From Rhodanobacter sp. (GTDB lineage: Bacteria > Pseudomonadota > Gammaproteobacteria > Xanthomonadales > Rhodanobacteraceae), in assembly GCA_024711345.1 (NCBI GenBank), contig JANJTA010000041.1, positions 124,001-188,000 of the forward strand: DNA of 64,000 nt, given 5' to 3'. A program made the translations under genes and the position numbers. Positions within the stretch are counted from its first letter, which is position 1; each line of letters begins with the position of its first letter. A model generated the notes under the pieces. The model had not been told where the DNA came from. It worked only from the letters and a program-made list of their open reading frames with translations, and searched no databases. Shown in pieces: positions 8,364 to 18,000 of the stretch.

Positions 8364-8383
8364 TGTCTCGCATGTCGTGTAAA
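8356..8383 (-). promoter_or_regulatory. Probable promoter of the fic-mod-GIY-YIG-helicase run
   Basis: On the minus strand: TTTACA (8378-8383), a 16-base spacer, and TATAGA (8356-8361), 44 bases before the fic start. The 218-base gap between res and fic, and the palindromes in it, support a separate transcription start here rather than read-through from res alone. Confidence 0.55.
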
Positions 8384-8386
8384 GAA

Positions 8387-8405
8387 AATCCACAATTTGT
8401 GGATT
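8387..8405. promoter_or_regulatory. Second perfect palindrome upstream of fic
   Basis: AATCCACAA, one central base, TTGTGGATT. It lies just upstream of the predicted -35 box. It differs in sequence from the first palindrome, so it would bind a different protein or mark a different function. Confidence 0.45.
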
Positions 8406-8530
8406 GTTGAAGTCGGTGCACGCAAGAGTCGGACTGCCTCCGCCGATTGCGGCATCGATTTCGACCATCTTGCCGACGCCGGGAATATGGTTCCTGTAGA
8501 AGCTCCTGCGTCGGTTGGTCCCCTCTCTCT

Positions 8531-11500
8531 TCACGCCCCTTTCGAAGCATTGGCGATCATCTTGTCGAACTCGGCCTCGATCTTCTTCGCGAAGTCTTCC
8601 TGCATGGCGTAGACGTCGGTGAACTCGGCGAAGGCCCAGCGGCCGTGGCTGCCAAGGTGGTTCACGCCGGGCACCCAGTAGGTGTCCATGGTGGCCTTCT
8701 TCTCGATGGCGTCCTCGCGACGGTAGCCCTTGATCTCGACGATGAGGTTGAGCGGGTCGTCGTGGCCATCATCCACCTGCACGATGTAGTCGGGGACGTA
8801 GATGCGATGGAGCGAGCCGAAGCGGTACGGCACTTCCAGGCCGAGGTTGTGGTTCTTGACGTAGGCGCGCAAGCGCGGATGCGCCTCGGCGACGCGGCAG
8901 AACTCGCCTTCCCAGTCGCTGTCGAGGATGGCCCAGTTGATATGGCAGCGGCGCGCGTCGGTTTCCCAGCGCTCGGTGCGCGAGGTGCTGAAATTGACGT
9001 GGCGGGTGGAGCCGACCGGGTTGTACGGGTCGAGCATGGCCTTGATCGGACGCCGGCCCAGTTCCGCACGGGTGATGGCGGTGGTGATCTTGTTGCAGGC
9101 CATGTCGGCCAGCTCTTGATACATCAGCTGCGCCGGGTAGGTGCCGCCCTTGCAGACCAGACAGGTATCCAGCCATTGCCGGGTGATGCGCTTGAGCTGG
9201 CCGAACAGGTTGAGCCGGGCGTCCTCGTTCGGGTCGCGCCATTTGGTGTAGAGCAGGCGCTGGGTGAGGTGAAACAGCAAGGTGGACGTGCGCATGTCGC
9301 CCAGATGCTTGAGGCTGAGGTCCACGCCTTCGCCGATGATGCCGGCGTTGCGGGTGATGGACGGACCGACCAGATCCGGGGTGAGGGTCAGCGTGGACTC
9401 TTCGTTGAATTCCGCGGTGAGGCGGTCTTCGGGGAGCTCGACGCGGTAGCCGAGGACGCGCGGAAAGCGGATCTCCAGCGCGTCGCGTTCGGGACGCACG
9501 GCCTTGACCTGCACGGTCTCGCGCGGCTTCTGCGGCGGCGCGACGACGGGCTTGGCGGTGAAATCAAACGGAATGCCAAGCACGTCGGCGTACTCGACGT
9601 CGAACAGGCCTTCGGCATTGAGTTCGTAGGATTGGCGCCGCAGCGCGCGACCGATGACCTGCTCACACAGAAGCTGCGTGCCGAAGGCACGTACGCCAAG
9701 CACGTGGGTGACGGTGCTGGCGTCCCAGCCTTCGGTGAGCATGGCGACGGAGACCACGCAGCGAATCGACTCGCCCAGGCGATCAGCCTTGCCGACGGTG
9801 TTCATCACTTCGCGCAGCAGATCCTGCTCGGTGATGGCGTCGGCGGCGCGCGGATCGTTGCTGCGCTCGATGATGTCGCGCCGGAAGCGCTCGATCTCGT
9901 CGGCGGCCATGTCGCGGAAACCCTTGTCCAGGGCTTCGCCTGACTCCAGTTGCTCGCTGTCGATCAGAAGGGTGCGCGGACGCGGGATCGGGTTGCCGTG
10001 TTCGTCGTAGTTGCGGAACAGCTCGAAGCGGCCGCTGACGAACTCGCCCTCGCCGTCGTCGTTCTCGCGCACGAAACCGGAGATGTAGTCGTAGACCAAT
10101 TTCGAAATGGCGGTGTTCTGGCAGACGACGATGAAACACGGCGGCACGCGGATGCCAGCCTGCTGCCATAACTTGTAGGTTTCGGCGTAGTGGCCGTAAA
10201 GCGCTTCCAGCGCGGTTTGCAGTTCCACCGGCAGGGCGAGCGGGTCGAGCGCCTTGCTCTTGCCGCGACCTTTCTTCGGCATTTTCTTGCCGATGTGTTT
10301 CCAGAGTTCGCGGAACTTGGGCATCTCGCTGCCGGGCACGTTGTCGGCCACCGGCACGCGCGGCAGTTTGACGATGCCGCATTCGATGGCGTCCATCAGC
10401 GAGAAGTCGCTCATCGTCCATGGGAACAGCGTGCCTTCGGCGTAGCCGGAGCCGCTGAGGAAGAACGGCGTGGCGGACAGGTCGATGACGCGATTGACGC
10501 CGAGCTGGCGGTTGACCGCTTCCAGCCCGGAGATCCACACGCGGGCGGCTTCGTTGTTGTTCTTGGCTTCTTCCTTGTCGTCACCCTTCAGCTCGTCAAG
10601 GTCGGCGGCGGTACCGGGCTTTTCCCGATAGCAGTGATGGGCCTCGTCGTTGATGACCAGGATGTTCTTCATGCCCATCAGGTCAGGCATGACGCGCTGG
10701 ATCATCTGGCCTTCGGTTTCCTGCGTATCCAGCGCCGCGCCGCCTTTGCCTTGGAGCAGCCGGCGCCCGCCTTTAGACAGCTCCAGCCGCTCGCGCAGCT
10801 TGAAGGCGTGGTAGTTGGTGATGACGATCTTGGCGCGCTCCAAGTCGCCCATCATGTCGGCGGGCACCAGTTCGCGGCTTTTGTAGTAGCTGTATGGATC
10901 GTTCGGCTGCAGCACGCGCAGGCGGTCGCGGATGGTGATGCCGGGGGCGACGATGAGAAAGCCGCGGGTGAAGCGCCTGCTGTTGGGGTGACGTACTGCG
11001 TTGACGGTCTGCCAAGCAATCAGCATGGCCATGACGGTGGTCTTGCCCGCGCCGGTGGCCAGCTTCAAAGCCAGCCGCATCAGCTCCGGGTTGGCGTCGT
11101 GGTTGGCGTTGGTGAGGTGATCGAGAACGTTCTGTGCGGCTTTGCCCAACTGCGGCGCCACTTCCACCAGCCAGATGGCGGTTTCCGCCGCCTCGACCTG
11201 ACAGAAGAACGGACGCATCCCACTGAACTGATGATGCCGCCAGTGCTGCAACAGGCGCGCGGTTTCCGGAGTGACGTGCCACTGGCCGGGATCAGGAATC
11301 AGCCGCCAGCGATCGACCTGCTGGCGTACGCCATTAATGAGGGCGCTGTGATACCGCTGCGCATCGGTGGAAAGACCCGCATCTCCCAATGCAAGATCGC
11401 CTTGCTCGCCGCCACCGTTGCGCTTGCGCGGCCTGGGAATGGGCGTAACGAAATCAGCGCCACGACGGCTGTCGATGACCTGCTGGGTGGGCTGGCCGCT

Positions 11501-11578
11501 TTCGTCAAGCTCCCAATGACGAGCCGGGTAGTCGTACGGCGAATTAAGGATCGGCCGCTCGAAGAACTGGTTTTCCAT
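8531..11578 (-). CDS. res: Type III restriction-modification system, Res (helicase/endonuclease) subunit
   Basis: 1015 residues from the ATG at 11578, which has AGGGG upstream and gives MENQFFERPILNSPY. A GTG at 11623 would add 15 residues without a good ribosome site. Superfamily 2 motifs: ATGAGKT (Walker A, 174-180), NDEAHH (DEAH box, 311-314) and LSATPF (III). Near the C-terminus VPDYIV and LIVEIKGY form a PD-(D/E)xK nuclease site (D930, E948, K950). The length is close to EcoP15I Res (about 970). With Mod it should need two sites in opposite orientation and ATP to cut. All catalytic motifs are present and there is no frameshift. It has its own promoter. Confidence 0.93.
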   Translation of the reverse strand: MENQFFERPILNSPYDYPARHWELDESGQPTQQVIDSRRGADFVTPIPRPRKRNGGGEQGDLALGDAGLSTDAQRYHSALINGVRQQVDRWRLIPDPGQWHVTPETARLLQHWRHHQFSGMRPFFCQVEAAETAIWLVEVAPQLGKAAQNVLDHLTNANHDANPELMRLALKLATGAGKTTVMAMLIAWQTVNAVRHPNSRRFTRGFLIVAPGITIRDRLRVLQPNDPYSYYKSRELVPADMMGDLERAKIVITNYHAFKLRERLELSKGGRRLLQGKGGAALDTQETEGQMIQRVMPDLMGMKNILVINDEAHHCYREKPGTAADLDELKGDDKEEAKNNNEAARVWISGLEAVNRQLGVNRVIDLSATPFFLSGSGYAEGTLFPWTMSDFSLMDAIECGIVKLPRVPVADNVPGSEMPKFRELWKHIGKKMPKKGRGKSKALDPLALPVELQTALEALYGHYAETYKLWQQAGIRVPPCFIVVCQNTAISKLVYDYISGFVRENDDGEGEFVSGRFELFRNYDEHGNPIPRPRTLLIDSEQLESGEALDKGFRDMAADEIERFRRDIIERSNDPRAADAITEQDLLREVMNTVGKADRLGESIRCVVSVAMLTEGWDASTVTHVLGVRAFGTQLLCEQVIGRALRRQSYELNAEGLFDVEYADVLGIPFDFTAKPVVAPPQKPRETVQVKAVRPERDALEIRFPRVLGYRVELPEDRLTAEFNEESTLTLTPDLVGPSITRNAGIIGEGVDLSLKHLGDMRTSTLLFHLTQRLLYTKWRDPNEDARLNLFGQLKRITRQWLDTCLVCKGGTYPAQLMYQELADMACNKITTAITRAELGRRPIKAMLDPYNPVGSTRHVNFSTSRTERWETDARRCHINWAILDSDWEGEFCRVAEAHPRLRAYVKNHNLGLEVPYRFGSLHRIYVPDYIVQVDDGHDDPLNLIVEIKGYRREDAIEKKATMDTYWVPGVNHLGSHGRWAFAEFTDVYAMQEDFAKKIEAEFDKMIANASKGA

Positions 11579-11629
11579 GTCGCCCCTGTGTGCTGCAAGT
11601 TCCGACGCCTTGTGCGGGAACACTGACAG

Positions 11630-11665
11630 ACTGTATGACTCTCGCGTGTCTCAAGCAAAGAGACA
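11630..11665 (-). promoter_or_regulatory. Probable res promoter with inverted repeat
   Basis: Minus strand: TTGCTT (11653-11658), a 17-base spacer and ACTGTA on the plus strand (TACAGT, 11630-11635), about 50 bases before the res ATG. The inverted repeat TGTCTC/GAGACA (11647-11665) covers the -35 box and may be an operator. The local sequence is less G+C-rich than the neighbouring efflux genes. Confidence 0.4.
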
Positions 11666-11714
11666 TGACAAAGCACACAGAAATTTTCCAGGGAATCTGA
11701 AACCAGGCAGCTGA

Positions 11715-14700
11715 TCAGATCTCCGCCAACTGTCTCCGCCGCCGCGCCGCCCTGCGCTCTTGTCGCTTTGCCCACCACGCTTTGCGCCGCTCGGCGAGAC
11801 ATGAGAACACCACGTACAGCGCCGGGGTGCTGAGCAAGGTGAGGCTTTGCGAAATCAGCAGGCCGCCGATCAGGGCGATGCCGAGCGGGCGGCGCAGTTC
11901 GCTGCCTTCGCCGAGGCCGATGGCGATCGGCAACGCGGCGAGGATGGCGACCATGGTGGTCATCATGATCGGGCGGAAGCGCACGGTGCACGCCTCGCGC
12001 GCCGCTTCCAGCGGGCTCTTGCCGTGTTCGCGCTGGGCGACCAGGGCGAAGTCGATCATCATGATCGCGTTTTTCTTGACGATGCCGATCAGCAGCACCA
12101 GGGCGATCTGCGCCACCACCGACAGCTCGGTGCCGGTGAGCCACAGCGCCAGCAGCGCGCCCACCCCGGCAGCCGGCAGGGTGGACAGGATGGTGACCGG
12201 GTGGACCAGGTTCTCGTACAGCATGCCGAGCACGATGTAGACGGTGATCACGGCGGCCAGGATCAGCCAGCCCATGCCGCTCTGCGACTGCTGGAAGCGG
12301 CGGAAATCGTTGCCCATCTGCACGCGGATGTCGCCGGGCATGCGCATGTTCTTCACGGTGGCCTGGATCACCGCCATCGCCTCGCCCATGCTTACGCCCG
12401 GCGCGAGGTTGAAGCTCAGGTCCATCGTGGTGTACTGGTTCTCGTGGGTGATCTGCGAGGGCGCCAGCCCCGGCTCCTGCTTGGCGAACGCAGTGATCGG
12501 GATCATTTTCCCGCTGCCGGAGCGCACGTAGATGCGGTTGAGCGCTTCGGGCGTGGCGGTCTGTTCGGGCAGCGCGTTGACCACCACCTGGTACTGGTTG
12601 ATGTCCGAGTAGATGGTGGACACCTGGCGCTGGCCGAAGGCGTCGTACAGCGCGCCGTCGATGGCGCCGATCGACACGCCCAGGCGCGCGGCCTTGTCGC
12701 GGTCGATCACGATGTTCTGGCGCAGGCCGGCCTCGTCGACGTCGGTGCCGACGTCGCGCAGCTTCGGGTTCTTCTTCAGCTCGGCCTGCAGTTTGGGCAG
12801 CCATTCCTGCAGGCTGGCCAGGTCGTTGCCCTGCAGCGACACCTGGTACTGCGCGCCCTGGCTGGTGCCGCCGCCACCGCCGCTGGGCAGGTCCTGCACC
12901 GGGCGCAGGCGCAGGTTGAGGTCGGGGTAGTTCGCCGCCTTCGCGCTGAGCCGCGCGAGCACCGCGAAGGTGTCGTCGGTGCGCCCTTCGGCGCGGGTCT
13001 TCAGGTCGATGTTGAACGAGCCGCTGGTGCCCTGCCGACTGCTGCCCAGGCGCGAGCCCACGGTGGCGACGTCGGGGTCGGCCATCAGCATCGCGGTGAG
13101 CCGCTCCAGGCGCTGGCGGCTTTCGGCGAACGAGACGGTGGCGCTGGAATTGGCGCGGCCCCAGATCAGGCCGGTGTCCTGCGCGGGAAACAGGCCGGCC
13201 TTGACCACGCCGAACAGGTAGAAGGTGGCCACGATCAGCGCCAGCGGGGTCAGCGAGAACGCCAGCGCGTGGCGCAGCGAGAAATCCAGCGCGCGGGTAT
13301 AGATGCGCAGCATGCCGGCGTGGAAGCCGTCCAGCGCGCGGGCGAGCCGCGACGGCGGCGCGTTCTCCTTCGCCGCATGGCCGCCGAGGAAGCGCCCGCA
13401 CAGCGCCGGGGTCAGGGTCAGCGAGACCAGCGCCGAGACCACGATCGCCGCCACCAGGGTCACCGAGAACTCGTGCATGAACATGCCGGTGACGCCGCCG
13501 GCGAACAGCAGCGGAATGAACACCGCGACCAGCGAGGCGGTGATCGAGACGATGGTGAAGCCGATCTCGCGCGCGCCGGCCAGCGTCGCCTGCAGCCGCG
13601 GCATGCCCGCGTCGAGGTGGCGGATGATGTTCTCGATCACCACGATGGCGTCGTCCACCACGAAGCCGATCGCGATCACCAGCGCCAGCAGGGTGAGGTT
13701 GTTGAGCGTGTAGCCGAGCACGTACATCACCACGAACGCGCCGGCCAGCGACAGCGGCACCGCCACCGCGGCGATCAGCGTGGGCGCCAGCCGGCGCAGG
13801 AACAGCGCCATCACCAGCACCACCATCGCCAGCGAGATCAGCAGCGTGGCCTGCACCTCGTGCAGCGAGGCGCGGATGGTCGGCGTGCCGTCGAAGAACG
13901 GGGTGAGTTTGGTGCCTGGCGACAGGTAGCTGCGCAACGCCGGCAGCTGGTCCTTGACCAGGTCGACGGTGGCGATGACGTTGGCGTCGGCCTTCTTGTA
14001 GACGTACATCAGCACGGCCGGCTTGCCGTGGAACCAGGCCGCCTGGTAGGCGTCCTGCTGGCCGGCGTAGACCTTCGCCACGTCGGCCAGCCGCACCGGC
14101 GTGCCGTTGCGGCTGGCGATGACCAGTTGGGCGAAGTCCTCCGCGCTGTGCAGCTGGGCCGTGGCGCTGATTGCCATGGTGCTGGCGCCGTTGGACAGGA
14201 AGCCCTCCGGCGAGGTCACGTTGGCCGCGCTCAGCGCGTTGCGCAGCTGATCGAGCGACAGCCCCATCGCATTCAGCGCGCGCAGGTTCACGTCGACGCG
14301 GATCGCCGGCGTGGCCGCGCCGGCGATCTCCACCGACGATACTCCCGGCAGCTGGCGCAGCCGCTGCGCCAGCAAGGTGTCGGACAGGTTGTACAGGTCG
14401 GCCGCCGACTGCGTATCCGAGGTCAGCGCCAGCGCGATGATCGGGTCGTCGTTCGGGTTCGCCTTCTGGTAGCTGGGCGCGCCGTTGAGGCCGCTGGGCA
14501 GGTCCGGCGCCGCCGAGTTGATCGCCGCCTGCACGTCGCGCGCGGCGGCGTCCAGGTCGGTGCCGGTGCGGAACATCATGAAGACGAAGGTGCGGCCTTC
14601 GGAACTGGACGAGCGCATCGTCTCGATGCCGGGCACCTGGCCCAGGTGGCGTTCCAGCGGTGCGGCCACGGTGGAGGCCATCGTGCTGGCGTCCGCGCCG

Positions 14701-14855
14701 GCCTGGCTGGCCTGCACGAAGATCGCCGGGAACTGCATGTTCGGCAGCGCGGCCACGCCGAGCAGGAAGTAGCAGATCATGCCGCCCACGAACAGGCCGA
14801 TCGCCAGCAGCGAGGTGCCGATCGGGCGGCGGATGAAGGTACCGGAGAGGTTCAT
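11715..14855 (-). CDS. mdtC: RND efflux permease, MdtC-like
   Basis: 1046 residues, the usual RND length. N-terminal FIRRPIGTSLLAIGLF is the first membrane helix. Helix 4 carries the proton-relay pair in GFVVDDAIVVIEN, and two large periplasmic loops and twelve helices fit the family. It is the second of two different permeases after one membrane-fusion gene, the MdtABC (MuxABC) arrangement. In that system the B and C subunits assemble as a heterotrimer and export hydrophobic drugs or bile-salt-like compounds through an outer-membrane channel. It starts 155 bases after the mdtB stop; the gap contains a hairpin repeat. The last gene of the run; no TolC-type gene follows. Confidence 0.9.
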   Translation of the reverse strand: MNLSGTFIRRPIGTSLLAIGLFVGGMICYFLLGVAALPNMQFPAIFVQASQAGADASTMASTVAAPLERHLGQVPGIETMRSSSSEGRTFVFMMFRTGTDLDAAARDVQAAINSAAPDLPSGLNGAPSYQKANPNDDPIIALALTSDTQSAADLYNLSDTLLAQRLRQLPGVSSVEIAGAATPAIRVDVNLRALNAMGLSLDQLRNALSAANVTSPEGFLSNGASTMAISATAQLHSAEDFAQLVIASRNGTPVRLADVAKVYAGQQDAYQAAWFHGKPAVLMYVYKKADANVIATVDLVKDQLPALRSYLSPGTKLTPFFDGTPTIRASLHEVQATLLISLAMVVLVMALFLRRLAPTLIAAVAVPLSLAGAFVVMYVLGYTLNNLTLLALVIAIGFVVDDAIVVIENIIRHLDAGMPRLQATLAGAREIGFTIVSITASLVAVFIPLLFAGGVTGMFMHEFSVTLVAAIVVSALVSLTLTPALCGRFLGGHAAKENAPPSRLARALDGFHAGMLRIYTRALDFSLRHALAFSLTPLALIVATFYLFGVVKAGLFPAQDTGLIWGRANSSATVSFAESRQRLERLTAMLMADPDVATVGSRLGSSRQGTSGSFNIDLKTRAEGRTDDTFAVLARLSAKAANYPDLNLRLRPVQDLPSGGGGGTSQGAQYQVSLQGNDLASLQEWLPKLQAELKKNPKLRDVGTDVDEAGLRQNIVIDRDKAARLGVSIGAIDGALYDAFGQRQVSTIYSDINQYQVVVNALPEQTATPEALNRIYVRSGSGKMIPITAFAKQEPGLAPSQITHENQYTTMDLSFNLAPGVSMGEAMAVIQATVKNMRMPGDIRVQMGNDFRRFQQSQSGMGWLILAAVITVYIVLGMLYENLVHPVTILSTLPAAGVGALLALWLTGTELSVVAQIALVLLIGIVKKNAIMMIDFALVAQREHGKSPLEAAREACTVRFRPIMMTTMVAILAALPIAIGLGEGSELRRPLGIALIGGLLISQSLTLLSTPALYVVFSCLAERRKAWWAKRQERRAARRRRQLAEI

Positions 14856-14966
14856 GCGTTCGACGAAAGCGGGGATGGGCGAAGCGGCGGACGGATCATC
14901 CCATCCTCAACGCGCGGGCCGCGAAAAGGTTGATCGCGCGGCGGCGCGAAGAGCGACCCCATCCCG

Positions 14967-14992
14967 GCCCTCCCCTGCGAGCAGGGGAGGGC
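14967..14992. repeat. Hairpin repeat between mdtB and mdtC
   Basis: GCCCTCCCCTGC and GCAGGGGAGGGC, perfect 12-base arms around GA. A CCCTCTCCC-type hairpin in the same style lies at 20649-20669. The element sits inside the efflux operon, so it may lower expression of mdtC relative to mdtB or protect the upstream message. Confidence 0.6.
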
Positions 14993-15010
14993 GCAAGGCG
15001 AACACCGGAA

Positions 15011-18000
15011 TCACGCCGCGTTGCTGGCCTGGGCCTGGGCCAGCGCGCGCCGCTCGCGGCGCGCGGCCAGCCAGTCGGAGAAACGTTCCATGTACAGGTA
15101 GATCACCGGCGTGGTGTACAGCGTGACCAGCTGCGACAGCAGCAGGCCGCCGACGATCGACACGCCCAGCGGCCGGCGCAGCTCGGCGCCGATGCCGTTG
15201 CCCAGCGCCAGCGGCAGCGCGCCGAGCATGGCCGCGGCGGTGGTCATCATGATCGGGCGGAAGCGCAGCAGGCAGGCGCGGCGGATCGCGTCGCGTGCGT
15301 TGAGGCCGGTGCGGCGCGCCTCGATCGCGAAGTCGATCATCATGATCGCGTTCTTCTTCACGATGCCGATCAAGAGCACGATGCCGACGATGCCGTCCAC
15401 CGACAGGCTCATGCCGCACAGGATCAGCGCCAGCAGCGCGCCGACGCCGGCCGGCGGCAACGTGGAGATGATCGTCAGCGGGTGGATGTAGCTCTCGTAC
15501 AGCACGCCCAGCACGATGTAGATCACGATGATCGCCGCCAGCAGCAACAGCACCTCGTCGCCCAGCGAGGAGGCGAACTCGGCGGCCTTGCCGACGAACT
15601 CGCCGCGGATCTGCGGCGGGAAGTTCAGCTGCGCCTCCACCTCATGGATCGCCGCCACCGCGTCGGACAGCGAGTAGCCCGGCGCCACGTTGAACGCCAG
15701 CGTCACCGCCGGCAGCTGCTGCTGGTGGCTGACCACCAGCGGCGCACTGGTCACCTGCGCGCTGACCAGCGAGGACAGCGGGATGCTGCCGCCGGCGCCG
15801 ATCTCGAAACCGATGTTGCCGGTGTTGCCGATGCCCGAGGGCGTCGCCGAGTTGCTCGACTTCAGCTGGCCGAAGCTGGTCGCGGTCGAGCCGGTGAGCG
15901 CGCCGTTGCCGTTGCCGCGCACGGTGAGCTTGGTCAGCAGGTCGTCGCTGGTGCGGAACTCCGGCGCCACCTCCAGCACCACGCGGTACTGGTTGAGCTG
16001 GGTGAAGATGGTGGAGATCTGGCGCTGGCCGAACGCGTCGTACAGGGTGTCGTCGATGGTCTGCACCGGCACGCCGAGGCGGCTGGCCTTCTCGCGGTCG
16101 ATGGTCAGCTTGAGCGCGTTGCCGTTGTCGGCCAGGTTGTTGTCCACGTCGGCCAGCTCCGGCCGCTGGCGCATCGCCTGGGTCATCTGGCTGGCGTAGC
16201 CGGCCAGCTCCGACGCCTTCACCGCGGACAGCGAGTACTGGTACTCGGTGGCGGCCACGCGGCTGTCCAGCGTCACGTCCTGCACCGGCTTCAGATACAG
16301 CGCCACGCCGGGAATGCCGGCCACCGCGTGCTGCAGGCGCGGCAGCAGTGCGTCCAGGCCGTCGCGGTCGCCGCGGTCCTTCAGCACGATCGAGAGCTGG
16401 CCCTGGTTGAGCGTGGGGTTGATGGTGCCGGCACCGATGAAGGCAGCCACGCCGGCCACCGCCGGATCCTTGCGCAGCGCCTCGGCGACCGCCTTGGTGC
16501 GGTCCTCCATCTGCGGGAAGGCGATGTTGTCGTCGGCCTGCACCACGCCGGTGATCAGGCCGGTGTCCTGCTCGGGCAGCAGGCCCTTGGGGATCACGAT
16601 GTACAGGAACACGGTGAGCACCACCGCGGCGCCGGCCACCAGCATGGTCAGGCGCTGGTGGTCGAGCACCCAGTCGAGCGAACGCTCGTAGAGGCCCACG
16701 GTGCGCGACCACACGGTGCGCTTGCCGGCGGCCGCATGGCGCTCGTGCGCGTCGTCGCCCTCGGGCAGCTGGTCGGGCTTGAGCAGGTAGGCGCACATCA
16801 TCGGCGTCAGCGTCAGCGACACCAGCATCGAGATGGTCACCGCGATGGTCAGCACCCAGGCGAACTCGTGGAACAGCCGGCCGGTGACGCCGGGCATCAG
16901 CAGCAGCGGCAGGAACACCGCCACCAGCGACACGGTCAGCGACAGCACGGTGAAGCCGATCTCCTTCGCGCCGAACTCGGCCGCCTCCTTGCCGTCCCTG
17001 CCCTGCTCGATGTAGCGCACGATGTTCTCGATCATCACGATCGCGTCGTCCACCACGAAGCCGGTGGCCACGGTCAGCGCCATCAGCGAGAGGTTGTCCA
17101 GCGACATGCCGGTGAACGCCATCACGCCGAACGTGCCCATCAGCGACAGCGGCACCGCCACCGACGGGATGATGGTGGCCCACAGCCGGCGCAGGAACAC
17201 GAAGATCACGCCGATCACCAGGAACACGGTGAGGATCAGGGTGAACTCGACGTCGTGCACCGAGGCGCGGATGGTCACCGTGCGGTCGGCGAACACGTCC
17301 AGGTGCACGTCGGCCGGCAGCGCGCTGCGCAGCTCGGGCAGCACGCGGCGGATCTGCTCCACCGTCTGCACGATGTTGGCGCCCGGCTGGCGGCGCACGT
17401 CCAGCAGCACCGCCGGCTGGCCGTTCGCCCACGCGGCGAGCTGGTCGTTCTCCACGCCGTCGACCACCCTGGCCACGTCGGACAGGCGCACCGGCGCGTT
17501 GTTCTTGTAGCTGATGATGGTGTTCTTGTACTCGGCCGCGTCGCTCAACTGGTCGTTGGTGCCGATCGAGTAGCTCTGCGTCTTGCCGTTCAGCGTGCCC
17601 TTGGGCGCGTTGACGTTGGCCTGGGTCAGCGCGCTGCGCACGTCCTCCAGGGTCAGGCCGAGGTTGGACAGCTGCGCCGGGTTCACCTGCACGCGCACCG
17701 CCGGGCGCACGTTGCCGGCGATCGAGACCAGGCCCACGCCCTGCACCTGCGACAGCTTCTGCGCAATGATCGAGTCGGCCAGGTCGTTCACCTCGCGCAG
17801 CTGGCGGCTGTCGGAGGTGAGCTTCAGGGTGAGGATCGGCGCGTCGGCCGGATTCACCCGGTTGTACACCGGCGGGTACGGCAGGTTGCCCGGCAGCGTG
17901 CCCTTGGCCTGGTTGATCGCCGCCTGCACGTCCTGCGCGGCGATGTCGATGTCGCGGTCCATCGAGAACTGCAGGATGATGGTGGACAGCCCGGCGGAGG

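Noticed and set aside
8316..8550. Small minus-strand open frames upstream of fic
   Set aside because: They run across the promoter and palindromes and overlap the res 3' end. No ribosome site or conserved product is seen.
8447..9943. Plus-strand open frame of 498 codons opposite res
   Set aside because: Antisense shadow of the Res gene, without motifs or ribosome site.
806..11578. Integrative element or prophage
   Set aside because: No integrase, transposase or phage gene, no tRNA at either edge, and no flanking direct repeat could be found by eye. Only gene content and base composition suggest transfer.
806..11578. BREX or DISARM system
   Set aside because: No PglZ, BrxL, BrxC or DrmA/DrmB-type proteins; Res and Mod fit an ordinary type III pair.
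11847..14933. Plus-strand open frame of 1028 codons opposite the MdtC-like gene
   Set aside because: It is the antisense of a well-conserved RND gene. Its product is rich in His, Arg, Gln and Gly with no motif, as expected from GC-rich DNA.
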